The notes below the pieces were generated by a model, which saw only the letters and a program-made list of their open reading frames with translations, was not told where the DNA came from and did not search any database. This document shows, piece by piece, positions 6,978 to 13,392 of a stretch of DNA of 13,392 nt. A program made the position numbers and the translations under genes. Source of the DNA: Candidatus Saccharicenans sp. (GTDB lineage: Bacteria > Acidobacteriota > Aminicenantia > Aminicenantales > Saccharicenantaceae); assembly GCA_024653405.1 (NCBI GenBank), contig JANLGB010000045.1, positions 1 through 13,392 on the forward strand, given 5' to 3'. Position 1 is the first letter of the stretch, and every line of letters begins with the position of its first letter.

Positions 6978-7280
6978 AATATCCTCCTTGGAATGTCCAT
7001 TTTTAGATTCACCTGTCAAATAAAGATGACAATTTTCAAGCATGAGCTGGGCCCGCTCAATCTTATTAATCATTATCTATCGCCTGCCAATTTTATACAA
7101 ACGCAAATAATGTGCCAGATATGGTGCCAGCTCCAAGTGATATTAATGCCGTCTTGCTGCTGAAAAAGGCGGCCGGGTCATTATTTGTGGTGACCTGCTA
7201 AACGGGATAGGTTAAGTCAAAGCCAGCGGGGTTCTCCTGGCAGAGATCAGTGGGGGGCCGGCTGAAACCGAATTTATTTC
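6978..7280. other. Divergent intergenic region with spaced direct repeats
   Basis: This spacer separates the leftward BsuPI-type gene from the rightward small lipoprotein gene. GTGCCAG occurs at 7112-7118 and 7124-7130, 12 bases apart, roughly one helical turn. On the minus strand GATAAT (7077-7072) could serve as a weak -10 for the leftward gene. I see no gene here. Confidence 0.35.
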
Positions 7281-7310
7281 TTGACACCCGGGGTCAATTT
7301 AAAGGATAAG
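7281..7310 (+). promoter_or_regulatory. Candidate promoter of the small lipoprotein gene
   Basis: An exact TTGACA (7281-7286) is followed after 18 bases by GATAAG (7305-7310), four of six matches to a -10 box. The start would fall near 7317, about 24 bases before the ATG and just ahead of the ribosome site. Confidence 0.45.
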
Positions 7311-7340
7311 AAGGTCAGGAATGTTTGGAAAGGAGAGGTC

Positions 7341-7643
7341 ATGAAAAAAATTGCCCTGGCTGGCTTGGTATTACTGGTAATTTTATTACTGGCGGCTTGT
7401 GCCCCTGGTCCCAACCCGGTGGAAAAAAGCCCTAACCCCGAGGGCAAGATAGCTGGTTTCTGGAAAGGGCTCTGGCATGGGTTTATCTCGCCGGTGACTT
7501 TTATCATCTCGCTCTTCACTAAAAATGTCAGGTTTTACGAAGTGCATAACAACGGCGGCTGGTACAATTTCGGCTTTGTCCTGGGGGCAGGATTATTCTT
7601 GCAGGGCGGTATCCTCGGCTCCCGCAAAGCCCGGCGCCGATGA
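7341..7643 (+). CDS. Small conserved membrane lipoprotein of unknown function
   Basis: The 100-residue protein starts at ATG 7341, with AGGAG (7331-7335) 5 bases upstream; the frame is open further upstream but carries no better start. Residues 5-19 are hydrophobic and end in Leu-Ala-Ala-Cys20, a clear lipobox. The mature part holds a strongly patterned block: IAGFWKGLWHGFISPVTFIISLF (37-59), then VRFYEVHNNGGWYNFGFVLG (63-82) and a second hydrophobic stretch. From memory this FW-x-GLWHG-x-I-x-P-x-TFIISLF / YEVHNNGGWYNFGF pattern recurs in short proteins of many phyla without assigned function. The rest suggests two membrane-embedded segments and a basic C-terminus (RKARRR). Confidence 0.82.
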   Translation: MKKIALAGLVLLVILLLAACAPGPNPVEKSPNPEGKIAGFWKGLWHGFISPVTFIISLFTKNVRFYEVHNNGGWYNFGFVLGAGLFLQGGILGSRKARRR

Positions 7644-7813
7644 AGGAAGCATAGACACAAGCCAATTGCTAATTTGCTGGTTTGGTTCTCGTTGAGTCAA
7701 TAAAATTAGTTGACATTTCTTCAGCTTTATATGAGCATTAGGGCAGGAAGAGAGGGTTCTTTCTAATCATTCCTCTCATTACATATATCTATCCAAACCA
7801 AGTAGGGAAAAGC

Positions 7814-7845
7814 ATGAAACAAACGGAGATGAGGCCTATTTTCTG
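7814..7845 (+). other. Out-of-frame start of the next gene's signal peptide
   Basis: ATG 7814 has AGGG 6 bases upstream and encodes MKQTEMRPIF before running into a stop in its own frame at 7862-7864. Adding one T to the T4 run at 7839-7842 joins it to the frame beginning at 7843. The result is a normal signal peptide, MKQTEMRPIF followed by LVLVLVLISF. The gene therefore looks interrupted by a single-base loss, real or from sequencing. Confidence 0.6.
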
Positions 7846-8325
7846 GTGTTGGTTTTGGTCCTGATTTCATTTACTTCAGGTCTGGCCCAGACCAAGGCCG
7901 GGGGAAGTACTGCTGTCCAGCAAATTCAAACTCAGAGGCTGGCTGACCTCGGGGTGGTAGCCATCCGGGCTCAGCATTGCGCCTGTGAGCTTCAGGGCGT
8001 TGATGCTGTCTATTTTAATAAAATAATTGTCGAAGTCTCGGCCGATATAAGATTTAGAGTTGTTGATTCTGACGTGGTGGGAAACCTGAAGGTAACCTAT
8101 TTTAACCTCCTCATCGGGAGAACAGAGACTAAAAATGTTATGTTAGAGGCCAGACTTTTCCGTGGTGGCGTGCACGCTTTTGTCGAAGTGGTCAGCGGGC
8201 CGATTCTGGTGAAAAAATCGGTTGGTATTACTGCTGAAGTTACCCCGGCTGGCTTGACCACTGGAGACCCGCAGCCGACGAATAACAAAAAGACAGAAAC
8301 TAATTGCAACGTCAGGCTGCTTTAG
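7846..8325 (+). CDS. Secreted CARDB/Ig-like protein, signal peptide frameshifted
   Basis: The intact frame is given from GTG 7846 (159 residues), but the natural start is probably ATG 7814 in another frame. The visible N-terminus is a signal-peptide core (MLVLVLISFTSGLAQ) cut near Ala14. The mature part is beta-rich: LGVVAIRAQHCACEL (35-49), KIIVEVSADIRFRVVD, LKVTYFNLLI, and near the end EVTPAGLTTGDPQPTNNKKTE. The (D)P-x-x-NN-x-x-T ending resembles CARDB or other Ig-like adhesion modules. Cys45, Cys47 and Cys154 could form a disulfide. No named family is recognised with confidence. The GTG has only a poorly placed GAGG before it. The gene stands alone between two AT-rich spacers. Confidence 0.55.
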   Translation: MLVLVLISFTSGLAQTKAGGSTAVQQIQTQRLADLGVVAIRAQHCACELQGVDAVYFNKIIVEVSADIRFRVVDSDVVGNLKVTYFNLLIGRTETKNVMLEARLFRGGVHAFVEVVSGPILVKKSVGITAEVTPAGLTTGDPQPTNNKKTETNCNVRLL

Positions 8326-8763
8326 GCAGCAGAAGGCAACAAAATCACTTTAAGACCGGGAATTAGTCTCCTTTCTGGAATTTTGATATGGGGAAAAATA
8401 TTGGTTCAGTTAAAAACTCCCAACATTTATCTTCCTTAAGCTAAAAGAGCACGATAAGCGCTTTTCCTGGCCATTTTTTCTCTTTAGCTTTCATTCGAAA
8501 ATTGACCTGGGACACAACCGACTCTTTAATTTCTGGGCACTGATGTTTTAAGATCGGGCTTTCCGGTATTACCAATAAGAATTTGGCGAAGGGGAGTTTG
8601 TTCTTAGCTACTTAAGCCAACGGCCAGGCTTTTTTAAGGTTTTCTATTTCTTGGTGTATCCCAATTTTTTCGGCAATTATGAAAGACCTTGGTAGGTTTG
8701 ATTAGCAAAACACGGCTCAAGGAATCTTGAAGTAAAAAAAGGATTTTTGCCCGAATCAAAGAA
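8326..8763. other. AT-rich intergenic region with an imperfect inverted repeat
   Basis: No gene is seen. The base composition is clearly more AT-rich than the neighbouring genes. AAGCTAAAAGAG (8438-8449) and CTCTTTAGCTT (8480-8490) pair with one bulge. Inside, AAAAGAGC and GCGCTTTT form a smaller mismatched hairpin, followed by a T-run at 8474-8479. This may be a terminator for the 7846-8325 gene or a remnant of older sequence. Confidence 0.35.
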
Positions 8764-8772
8764 TGATAAAAT
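8764..8772 (+). promoter_or_regulatory. Candidate extended -10 promoter of the serine hydrolase gene
   Basis: TG-A-TAAAAT reads as an extended -10 element with one mismatch. No good -35 is visible. The start would be near 8779, about 25 bases before the ATG. Confidence 0.4.
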
Positions 8773-8803
8773 TTAAAAAACCGAACTCTGAAGGAGGTTC
8801 GTG

Positions 8804-10456
8804 ATGTGGCCTAAATATTGTCGCAACAGCCTGAGAAATCCAGAGAAAGGCTTTAGTGATCGTTCTTTCTTGAGGTTATTAATCTTCTTATTCATCTTCG
8901 CCGTTTTAAGCTGGGGACCACTGCTGGGGCAAGGGCCAAAACCGGTCAAGCCCAACCTTCCTCCTGACCTCCAAGCTTTGGTCGCCCGAGTGATGAAGAC
9001 CTTTGAAGTGCCGGGGCTCAGCCTGGCTATCGTCAAGGACGGCCAGGTACTATTAACCAAGGGCTATGGGGTTAAGAAACTGGGGGAGCCGGCTGAGGTT
9101 GATTCTAAAACCCTGTTTGGCATTGCTTCCAACAGCAAGGTTTTTACCGCAGTTGCCCTCGGAATGCTGGTGGATGAAGGGAAAATTCGCTGGGATGGCC
9201 GGGTGATAGATTACCTGCCGGATTTCCAGATGTCCGACCCCGCGGTCAGCCGGGAGATCATGGTCAGGGACTTGCTCTGCCACCGCTGTGGGCTCGGCCT
9301 GGGTGCCGGCGACCTGATGCTCTGGCCAGCTTCCGAGCTCAACCGAAAAGAAATTCTCAGGCGAGTGAGATACATCAGGCCCGCTTCTTCTTTCCGCACC
9401 ACCTACGCCTACAACAACATCATGTTCGTGGTGGCGGGCGAGCTACTGGAAAGAGTCAGCGGTCTTAAGTGGGAGGATTTTGTCCGGGAGAAGATCCAGA
9501 AAAGAGTTGGCATGGTTTATAGCAATACCAGCTGTGCCCTGGTGGATAAAGAAGAAAACAGGGCCTGGCCCCATGTTCCCTTGGAGGGTAAGGTTGTTCC
9601 GGTAAAAACACTTTACCTCACGGAGAACGTCAACCCGGCTGGCGGCATAAATTCCTGCGCCGAAGATATGGCCAAATGGATGTTGGTTCTGCTCAACAAA
9701 GGCCAGCTGCCGGATGGCAGCCGGCTGGTCTCAGAGAGGGTGATGAATGAAATTACAAATATTGTAACTCCCATTCCAGTTTCAAAGCCGGCGCCCGAGT
9801 TAGCTCCGGCCGCGATGAATTTTAACGGCTATGGCCTGGGGCTCAGGATCAGAGATTACCGGCGTTACAAAGTCTGGACTCACACCGGCGGCCTGGAAGG
9901 CTATGTGTCCCAGGTCTGGCTGATGCCGGAAATCGGCCTGGGAGTGACGGTACTGACCAATCAGGAATCTACGGCGGCTTTTGCGGCGCTAACCAACCAG
10001 ATTGTGGATTATTATTTGAAAGCTCCGAAGTTTGACTGGGTAGAAGCTTACCGCCAGTTTGTGGCCAGGAATGAACAAAGGTCCAAAGAAGAGCTGGATA
10101 AAATTTATGCTGCGAGAAAAAAGGACACCAAGCCTTCTTTACCGCTGGCTGACTACGCTGGGCTTTACCGTGATGATTGGTATGGCCAGGTGGAAATCAA
10201 GCAGGAAAATGATGGCTTAACCATTAGATTCACTCACAGCCCGGAACTTTACGGACGGCTTGAACACTGGCATTATGATACCTTTGTCGCCCGCTGGTTT
10301 GACCGCGAACTCAGGGCTGATGCTTTTGTCACTTTTTACCTTGACCATGAGGGCAAAATTTCAGAAGTAAAACTTCTGCCCTTCTCTTCTGACGTTGATT
10401 TCAGCTACGATTACCGGGATCTGCTCCTTAGACCTGTGCCGAAGGAGAAAAAGTAA
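8804..10456 (+). CDS. Exported serine hydrolase, class C beta-lactamase-like (PBP4*/AmpC fold)
   Basis: I chose ATG 8804 because AAGGAGG (8791-8797) lies 6 bases before it; GTG 8801 in the same frame is too close. The 550-residue protein has a membrane/signal segment at 22-41 after a basic N-terminus. The catalytic motifs are in order: S109-N-S-K112 in FGIASNSKVFTA, Y203-N-N205 in TTYAYNN, and H360-T-G362 in WTHTGGLEGYVS. They place it in the penicillin-binding/class C beta-lactamase family. The region after about 440 (YAGLYRDDWYGQVEIKQENDGLTIRF) resembles the DUF3471-type C-terminal domain. Such proteins are usually peptidases or esterases, often D-amino-acid specific, rather than true antibiotic-degrading enzymes. 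The substrate cannot be read from sequence. Confidence 0.9.
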   Translation: MWPKYCRNSLRNPEKGFSDRSFLRLLIFLFIFAVLSWGPLLGQGPKPVKPNLPPDLQALVARVMKTFEVPGLSLAIVKDGQVLLTKGYGVKKLGEPAEVDSKTLFGIASNSKVFTAVALGMLVDEGKIRWDGRVIDYLPDFQMSDPAVSREIMVRDLLCHRCGLGLGAGDLMLWPASELNRKEILRRVRYIRPASSFRTTYAYNNIMFVVAGELLERVSGLKWEDFVREKIQKRVGMVYSNTSCALVDKEENRAWPHVPLEGKVVPVKTLYLTENVNPAGGINSCAEDMAKWMLVLLNKGQLPDGSRLVSERVMNEITNIVTPIPVSKPAPELAPAAMNFNGYGLGLRIRDYRRYKVWTHTGGLEGYVSQVWLMPEIGLGVTVLTNQESTAAFAALTNQIVDYYLKAPKFDWVEAYRQFVARNEQRSKEELDKIYAARKKDTKPSLPLADYAGLYRDDWYGQVEIKQENDGLTIRFTHSPELYGRLEHWHYDTFVARWFDRELRADAFVTFYLDHEGKISEVKLLPFSSDVDFSYDYRDLLLRPVPKEKK

Positions 10457-10520
10457 AGACCACGGAGGACATTTCTTTCGGTGAATTAGCGGAAGGCGAT
10501 GTCTTATTTAGCGCCGACCT

Positions 10521-11030
10521 TCATTCCGGGGCCCGGAACATATCAATCCAGGGTAGCTGGTAGGTGAATCTTATAAACAGGAAAGCTGAGACCAGAACCA
10601 GGAATAGCACCAGGACCTTGAAGCAAAAAGATAGTCGGCGTTCTTCAAGATGTCTTTCTAGGACGCCACCCGCCAGGCCCGAAAAATAGGAAACCAGAAG
10701 AGCCCAGACCAGTTCCATATAAGACAGCGGGAATTTCCCGATGGTAGCCGGAACCAGATACCAGACCAGGAAAATGGTCCAGGGCACTACCGTGGCGGAG
10801 AAGAACCTGGGAATCCAGAAACTCTCGTAACTTCTCCGTTTCCGCTTGAATATCGGGTATTCTACCAGGCTGGCCAGAAGATAGGCCCAGAAAGCCATTT
10901 TCAGGTGCTGGAAGATTGATTCATCGATCCCGCAGAATGGTTTCAAAAAGGACCAGCCGGTAAGGTCGTAGCCGAAATGAAGAATAGAGAAAAAAACCAG
11001 GTAGATAAAAGCTTTAAGAACGATGCTCAT
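10521..11030 (-). CDS. DUF6512-like multi-pass membrane protein
   Basis: The 169-residue protein has about five membrane segments (roughly 5-22, 45-60, 73-93, 103-121, 136-153). The block LHFGYDLTGW (17-26) followed by GIDESIFQHLKMAFW (34-48) is the recognisable signature: HF-x-Y-(E/D)-x-(S/T)-G, then (N/D)ES-(V/I)-(W/F)-(E/Q)-HLK. I link this to DUF6512 from memory; function is unknown. The second half carries a basic loop (KRKRR, 62-66). AGGAGG lies about 8 bases before the ATG. It converges on the serine hydrolase gene with a 64-base gap that shows no good terminator. Confidence 0.72.
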   Translation of the reverse strand: MSIVLKAFIYLVFFSILHFGYDLTGWSFLKPFCGIDESIFQHLKMAFWAYLLASLVEYPIFKRKRRSYESFWIPRFFSATVVPWTIFLVWYLVPATIGKFPLSYMELVWALLVSYFSGLAGGVLERHLEERRLSFCFKVLVLFLVLVSAFLFIRFTYQLPWIDMFRAPE

Positions 11031-11084
11031 TCTCGGACCTCCTCTAGCAGCCGGTCTTAATCACCCTTGATTTAATTCTCATCC

Positions 11085-11090
11085 ATTATA
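11085..11090 (-). promoter_or_regulatory. -10 box of the DUF6512-like gene
   Basis: The minus strand reads a perfect TATAAT here. The start would be near 11078, giving a leader of about 48 bases. No good -35 is seen at 16-18 bases. Confidence 0.42.
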
Positions 11091-11162
11091 TTCTATTGGC
11101 GCTGCTGAAAGGAAGGCATTGCTGGCCGAGGTGAGGTTCAGGTTCCGACCTTTCTCTCGGGC

Positions 11163-11179
11163 CTGGGGACCAGCCCCAG
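11163..11179. other. GC-rich hairpin in the 11031-11308 spacer
   Basis: CTGGGG (11163-11168) and CCCCAG (11174-11179) pair around a 5-base loop. No T-run follows. It lies between two divergent promoters; its role is unknown. Confidence 0.35.
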
Positions 11180-11288
11180 CAGGTGGCCATACCAATGATT
11201 GCCCCTAAATTCTCATCCTGAAGACCACCCATATTTCCAGGTCATCCGATGCTTTCTTGTCGTTCGGGTTATCCCGGACCTGAAATTC

Positions 11289-11297
11289 TGGTATAAT
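11289..11297 (+). promoter_or_regulatory. Consensus extended -10 promoter of the GNAT gene
   Basis: TG-G-TATAAT is an exact extended -10 element. The start codon begins at 11309, 12 bases after the last T of the box. The predicted start near 11304 leaves a 5' leader of about 0-5 bases. Only a poor -35 (TTATCC, 11269-11274) is present, which an extended -10 can tolerate. Confidence 0.68.
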
Positions 11298-11308
11298 CTT
11301 TACTCTAA

Positions 11309-11725
11309 ATGATAGTCAGAAAAGCCACTCCCCAGGATATGCCCTATGTGGTCAGGATTGCCTGGCGCCTGGCTCTGGATTATCCCGGTCTGGAAAACGA
11401 TACTTTTTTTGTGGCTGAAGAAAGGGGAAAAATCGTCGGAATCCTGGGCCTCAGGGATTTTGGCGATTTCCTGGAGCTGGTGGCAGTGGGGGTGCTGGAA
11501 GAATTCCGGGAGATGGGGGTGGGCAAAAAGCTGGTGGAAGAGGCCCTGAAAAATGCCGCTGGTAAAAAAATCTATCTTCTGACCACCGTTCCCGGCTTCT
11601 ATGAAAAGCTGGGTTTTGAGAAAGTGGTGGAAATTCCTGAAGCCCTGAAAAAGGACCCGGTCTGGTGTGCCGGTTGCGATAAGAACAATTGCACGGTTAT
11701 GGTTAGAATGAATAAAAAGACATAA
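11309..11725 (+). CDS. GNAT-family N-acetyltransferase with Cys-rich tail
   Basis: The 138-residue protein is a single GNAT domain that moves acetyl from acetyl-CoA to an amine. MIVRKATPQDMPYVVRIAW is the usual N-terminal strand and helix. The strand LELVAVGVLEEFREMGVGKKLVEEAL (55-80) contains the acetyl-CoA loop R67-x-x-G-x-G72. VPGFYEKLGFEKV (94-106) is the C-terminal signature. Residues 119-133 (WCAGCDKNNCTVMVR) carry Cys120, Cys123 and Cys128, a Cys-x2-Cys-x4-Cys tail that may bind metal. The acceptor is unknown. No Shine-Dalgarno sequence precedes the ATG, in line with a leaderless transcript. The DUF2156 gene follows after 44 bases on the same strand. Confidence 0.88.
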   Translation: MIVRKATPQDMPYVVRIAWRLALDYPGLENDTFFVAEERGKIVGILGLRDFGDFLELVAVGVLEEFREMGVGKKLVEEALKNAAGKKIYLLTTVPGFYEKLGFEKVVEIPEALKKDPVWCAGCDKNNCTVMVRMNKKT

Positions 11726-11769
11726 ATAGGGAAACTTTTAAAACCAGGCCTTCCAGGAAAGATAAGACC

Positions 11770-12648
11770 ATGATACCCAATTTTCCCGAGTTGAAGCCAG
11801 CAGAATTATCCGACCGGGACGAAGTCCAGAGATATCTTGACCGCTTCCCCCCGGAAATCTGCGAGCTAACCTTTGCCAACATTTACATCTGGCGGCACTG
11901 GGAACGGCCCCGGCTGACCAGGATTTACGGTAACCTGGGTGTTCTTTGCCAGCCGCCGGCTGAGCCGGCCTATTTCCTGGAACCGGTGGGGGATAATCGC
12001 CTGGAAGAAACAGTTGAGGCCTGCCTGTCGCTGGCTCCCAGACTCAGCCGCGTCTCCGAGAGTTTTCTGGAGAAGGTTCGGTTACCCCATCAGATAAAAG
12101 AAGACCGGGACAATTTTGACTATGTTTACCTGACGGCCGAGCTGGCCGCCCTCCAGGGCAAGAAATACGATGGCAAAAGAAACCTGATTAAAAAATTTGA
12201 AAAGAATTACCGGGCTGAAATCCGGCCGCTTACTGAACCGGACCTGGCTGGTTGCCTGGAGCTGGTAGAGCGCTGGGAAGCTGAGAGCCCCGAGGAAAAT
12301 CGGGTGGCCGATGACCTGACCCGCGCCGCTTCGACTGCCATCAGAGAAGCCTTGTTCAATTTCTCAGCCCTGGAACTTGGGGGGATGGTGGCCATAATCG
12401 ATGACCGGGTGCAGGGTTTCTGTCTCGGTGAAGCCCTGAACCCACAAACCGTCGTGGTTCACGTGGAGCTGGCCAACCGGCAGATAGCCGGTCTGCATCA
12501 ATATATGAACCGGGAATGTGCCCGGACCATCTGGAAAGAATTTGTCTATGTCAACCGCGAGCAGGACGCCGGGATACCGGGATTGCGTCGCTCCAAGCTC
12601 TCCTACCAGCCCCACCGTCTGGTGAAAAAATTTGATATCTATCACTGA
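11770..12648 (+). CDS. DUF2156 protein (phosphatidylglycerol lysyltransferase C-terminal-like)
   Basis: The 292-residue cytoplasmic protein has the tandem GNAT-like folds of the DUF2156/LPG-synthase C-terminal family (PF09924). Diagnostic parts are LTFANIYIWR (33-42), DNFDYVYLTAELAALQGKKYDGKRNLIKKFE (114-144), GFCLGEAL (216-223), and VYVNREQDAGIPGLRRSKLSYQP (259-281). In membrane-bound relatives this domain moves lysine or alanine from tRNA to phosphatidylglycerol. Here no membrane part exists, so soluble aminoacyl- or acyl-transfer is more likely; no substrate is known. A GGAAAG site lies about 9 bases upstream of the ATG. It is probably co-transcribed with the GNAT gene before it, since no promoter or terminator is seen in the 44-base gap. 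Confidence 0.87.
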   Translation: MIPNFPELKPAELSDRDEVQRYLDRFPPEICELTFANIYIWRHWERPRLTRIYGNLGVLCQPPAEPAYFLEPVGDNRLEETVEACLSLAPRLSRVSESFLEKVRLPHQIKEDRDNFDYVYLTAELAALQGKKYDGKRNLIKKFEKNYRAEIRPLTEPDLAGCLELVERWEAESPEENRVADDLTRAASTAIREALFNFSALELGGMVAIIDDRVQGFCLGEALNPQTVVVHVELANRQIAGLHQYMNRECARTIWKEFVYVNREQDAGIPGLRRSKLSYQPHRLVKKFDIYH

Positions 12649-12726
12649 TGGCCGGCCAGGACCTTCCGCCGGCTCAGCCGAAAAAATAAATGTTATTGCC
12701 GCTTTTTTTCCGGGGATAATATTGTA

Positions 12727-12732
12727 TATAAT
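12727..12732 (+). promoter_or_regulatory. -10 box of the butyrate kinase gene
   Basis: TATAAT is exact; the -35 position holds only a T-run (12703-12709). The start near 12739 gives a leader of about 93 bases. The leader contains a small hairpin, CAGGC-CCA-GCCTG (12749-12761), and an AT palindrome. Other -10-like boxes nearby make the exact start uncertain. Confidence 0.42.
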
Positions 12733-12831
12733 AAGCTCTCTTAAAAAACAGGCCCAGCCTGGATTCGTGGAAACAGGAAGGGCGCTTGTTAGCCTTAATA
12801 TTTATTAGTTAGCAATAATCAGGAGGTTATG

Positions 12832-13392
12832 ATGAGCTGGAGAATTCTGGTTGTAAACCCGGGTTCTACTTCCACCAAGATTGCCGTGTTTGACGATGAA
12901 ACCGAGCTTTTCAAGGTTAATATTTCGCATCCGCTGGAAGAAATCCAAAAATACCCGAAGATAATTGACCAGTTCGGTTTCAGGAAAGAGGTTATCATGA
13001 GTGAACTGGCTAAGGCCGGTATTGCCAAGGAAACGCTCAAGGCGGTGGTTGGCCGGGGAGGGCTGTTACGACCAATTCCGAGTGGCACTTATCTGGTGAC
13101 CAAGAAAATGCTGGAAGACCTGAAAGCTGAGGTGCAGGGAGAACATGCTTCTAATCTGGGAGCTATGATTGCTCACAGCATTGCCTCTGAGCTAAACATC
13201 CCAGCTTACATCGTGGACCCAGTGGTGGTGGACGAGATGGAAGAAATGACCAGGGTAACGGGACTGCCGATGATCAGAAGGCGAAGCATCTTACATGCTC
13301 TGAACCAGAAGAAAGTGGCCCGTCAGGCGGCGGCGGATATCGGCCAACCTTATGAAGAGCTCAATTTAATCGTGGTTCATATGGGGGGTGGG
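12832..13392 (+). CDS. buk: Butyrate kinase (5' part, cut by window end)
   Basis: The enzyme converts butyryl phosphate and ADP to butyrate and ATP, the last step of the phosphotransbutyrylase route. Only 187 codons of the usual 350-360 are present. The acetokinase-fold N-terminus is clear: ILVVNPGSTSTKIAVF (5-20) with the phosphate-binding NPGSTSTK. GRGGLLRPIPSGTY follows, then YIVDPVVVDEM, HALNQKKVARQAA and the catalytic-cleft VVHMGGG at the window edge. AGGAGG (12821-12826) gives a 5-base spacing to ATG 12832. An in-frame ATG at 12829 is only 2 bases from it, so 12832 is preferred. No ptb gene is seen upstream; it might be elsewhere or downstream. Branched-chain acids are also accepted by some family members. 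Confidence 0.93.
   Translation, partial: MSWRILVVNPGSTSTKIAVFDDETELFKVNISHPLEEIQKYPKIIDQFGFRKEVIMSELAKAGIAKETLKAVVGRGGLLRPIPSGTYLVTKKMLEDLKAEVQGEHASNLGAMIAHSIASELNIPAYIVDPVVVDEMEEMTRVTGLPMIRRRSILHALNQKKVARQAAADIGQPYEELNLIVVHMGGG

Noticed and set aside
6978..7073. N-terminal extension of the BsuPI-type lipoprotein by 32 residues
   Set aside because: It would place a charged segment before the lipoprotein signal and skip the strong AAGGAGG at the ATG of 6977.
8316..8330. Hairpin GCTGC/GCAGC across the stop codon of the 7846-8325 gene as terminator
   Set aside because: The stem has only five pairs and no T-run follows.
8440..8620. Lysine-rich minus-strand open frame of about 56 codons in the AT-rich spacer
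   Set aside because: It has no ATG near its start, no ribosome site and no recognisable pattern; the composition follows from AT-rich DNA.
8804..10456. Antibiotic-resistance beta-lactamase
   Set aside because: The SxxK, YxN and HTG motifs fit the broad class C-like family, but a C-terminal DUF3471-type domain and length of 550 residues point to a housekeeping peptidase or esterase.
12670..12710. Terminator after the DUF2156 gene using the T-run at 12703-12709
   Set aside because: The only adjacent stem is a 4-bp CGGC/GCCG hairpin that is followed by A residues; no GC-rich stem abuts the T-run.
1..13392. CRISPR array, insertion sequence, prophage or tRNA gene
   Set aside because: No regularly spaced repeats, transposase, integrase, terminal repeats or tRNA cloverleaf was seen on either strand.

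Overview
The window (about 53% GC by eye) carries ordinary bacterial chromosomal genes on both strands. There is no rRNA, tRNA, CRISPR array, transposase or phage gene. Most of the left two thirds encodes exported proteins: a TatT-type lipoprotein, a propeller/transglutaminase-like protein, a duplicated-domain secreted protein, a GH29 alpha-L-fucosidase, a BsuPI-domain lipoprotein, a small conserved lipoprotein, a CARDB-like secreted protein and a DUF3471-type serine hydrolase. This mix, with TatT and a butyrate kinase, suggests an uncultured anaerobic, fermentative, peptide- or glycan-degrading bacterium of the Aminicenantes/Acidobacteriota type. That taxonomic guess is inference; no rRNA or marker protein is present to confirm it.

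Layout. 1-898 (-): tatT, cut by the window edge, with a near-consensus promoter at 1020-1049. 1289-1963 (+): YgjP/DUF45 zinc metallopeptidase, preceded by a structured region and a perfect palindrome over its -10 box. 2048-2222 (-): weak, possibly decayed YidD-like ORF. 2346-3977 (+): secreted five-repeat propeller plus transglutaminase-like protein. 4009-4659 (-) and 4784-6277 (-): duplicated-domain secreted protein and GH29 fucosidase. 6540-6977 (-): BsuPI-type lipoprotein. 7341-7643 (+): small conserved lipoprotein. 7814-8325 (+): secreted protein whose signal peptide is interrupted by an apparent one-base frameshift. 8326-8800: AT-rich spacer. 8804-10456 (+): serine hydrolase. 10521-11030 (-): DUF6512-like membrane protein. 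11309-11725 and 11770-12648 (+): a GNAT acetyltransferase and a DUF2156 protein, probably one operon driven by an extended -10 promoter that leaves the first gene almost leaderless. 12832-13392 (+): start of butyrate kinase, cut by the window end.

The genes do not form one obvious pathway. The exported set fits degradation of extracellular protein and glycan, and TatT fits uptake of small organic acids or other ligands with TRAP genes that would lie left of the window. Butyrate kinase would give ATP at the end of fermentation. I did not find a clear new multi-gene system. The best leads are the 41-residue-period propeller/transglutaminase fusion, the leaderless GNAT with a Cys-rich tail, the internally duplicated secreted protein, the palindrome-embedded promoter and the homopolymer frameshift.
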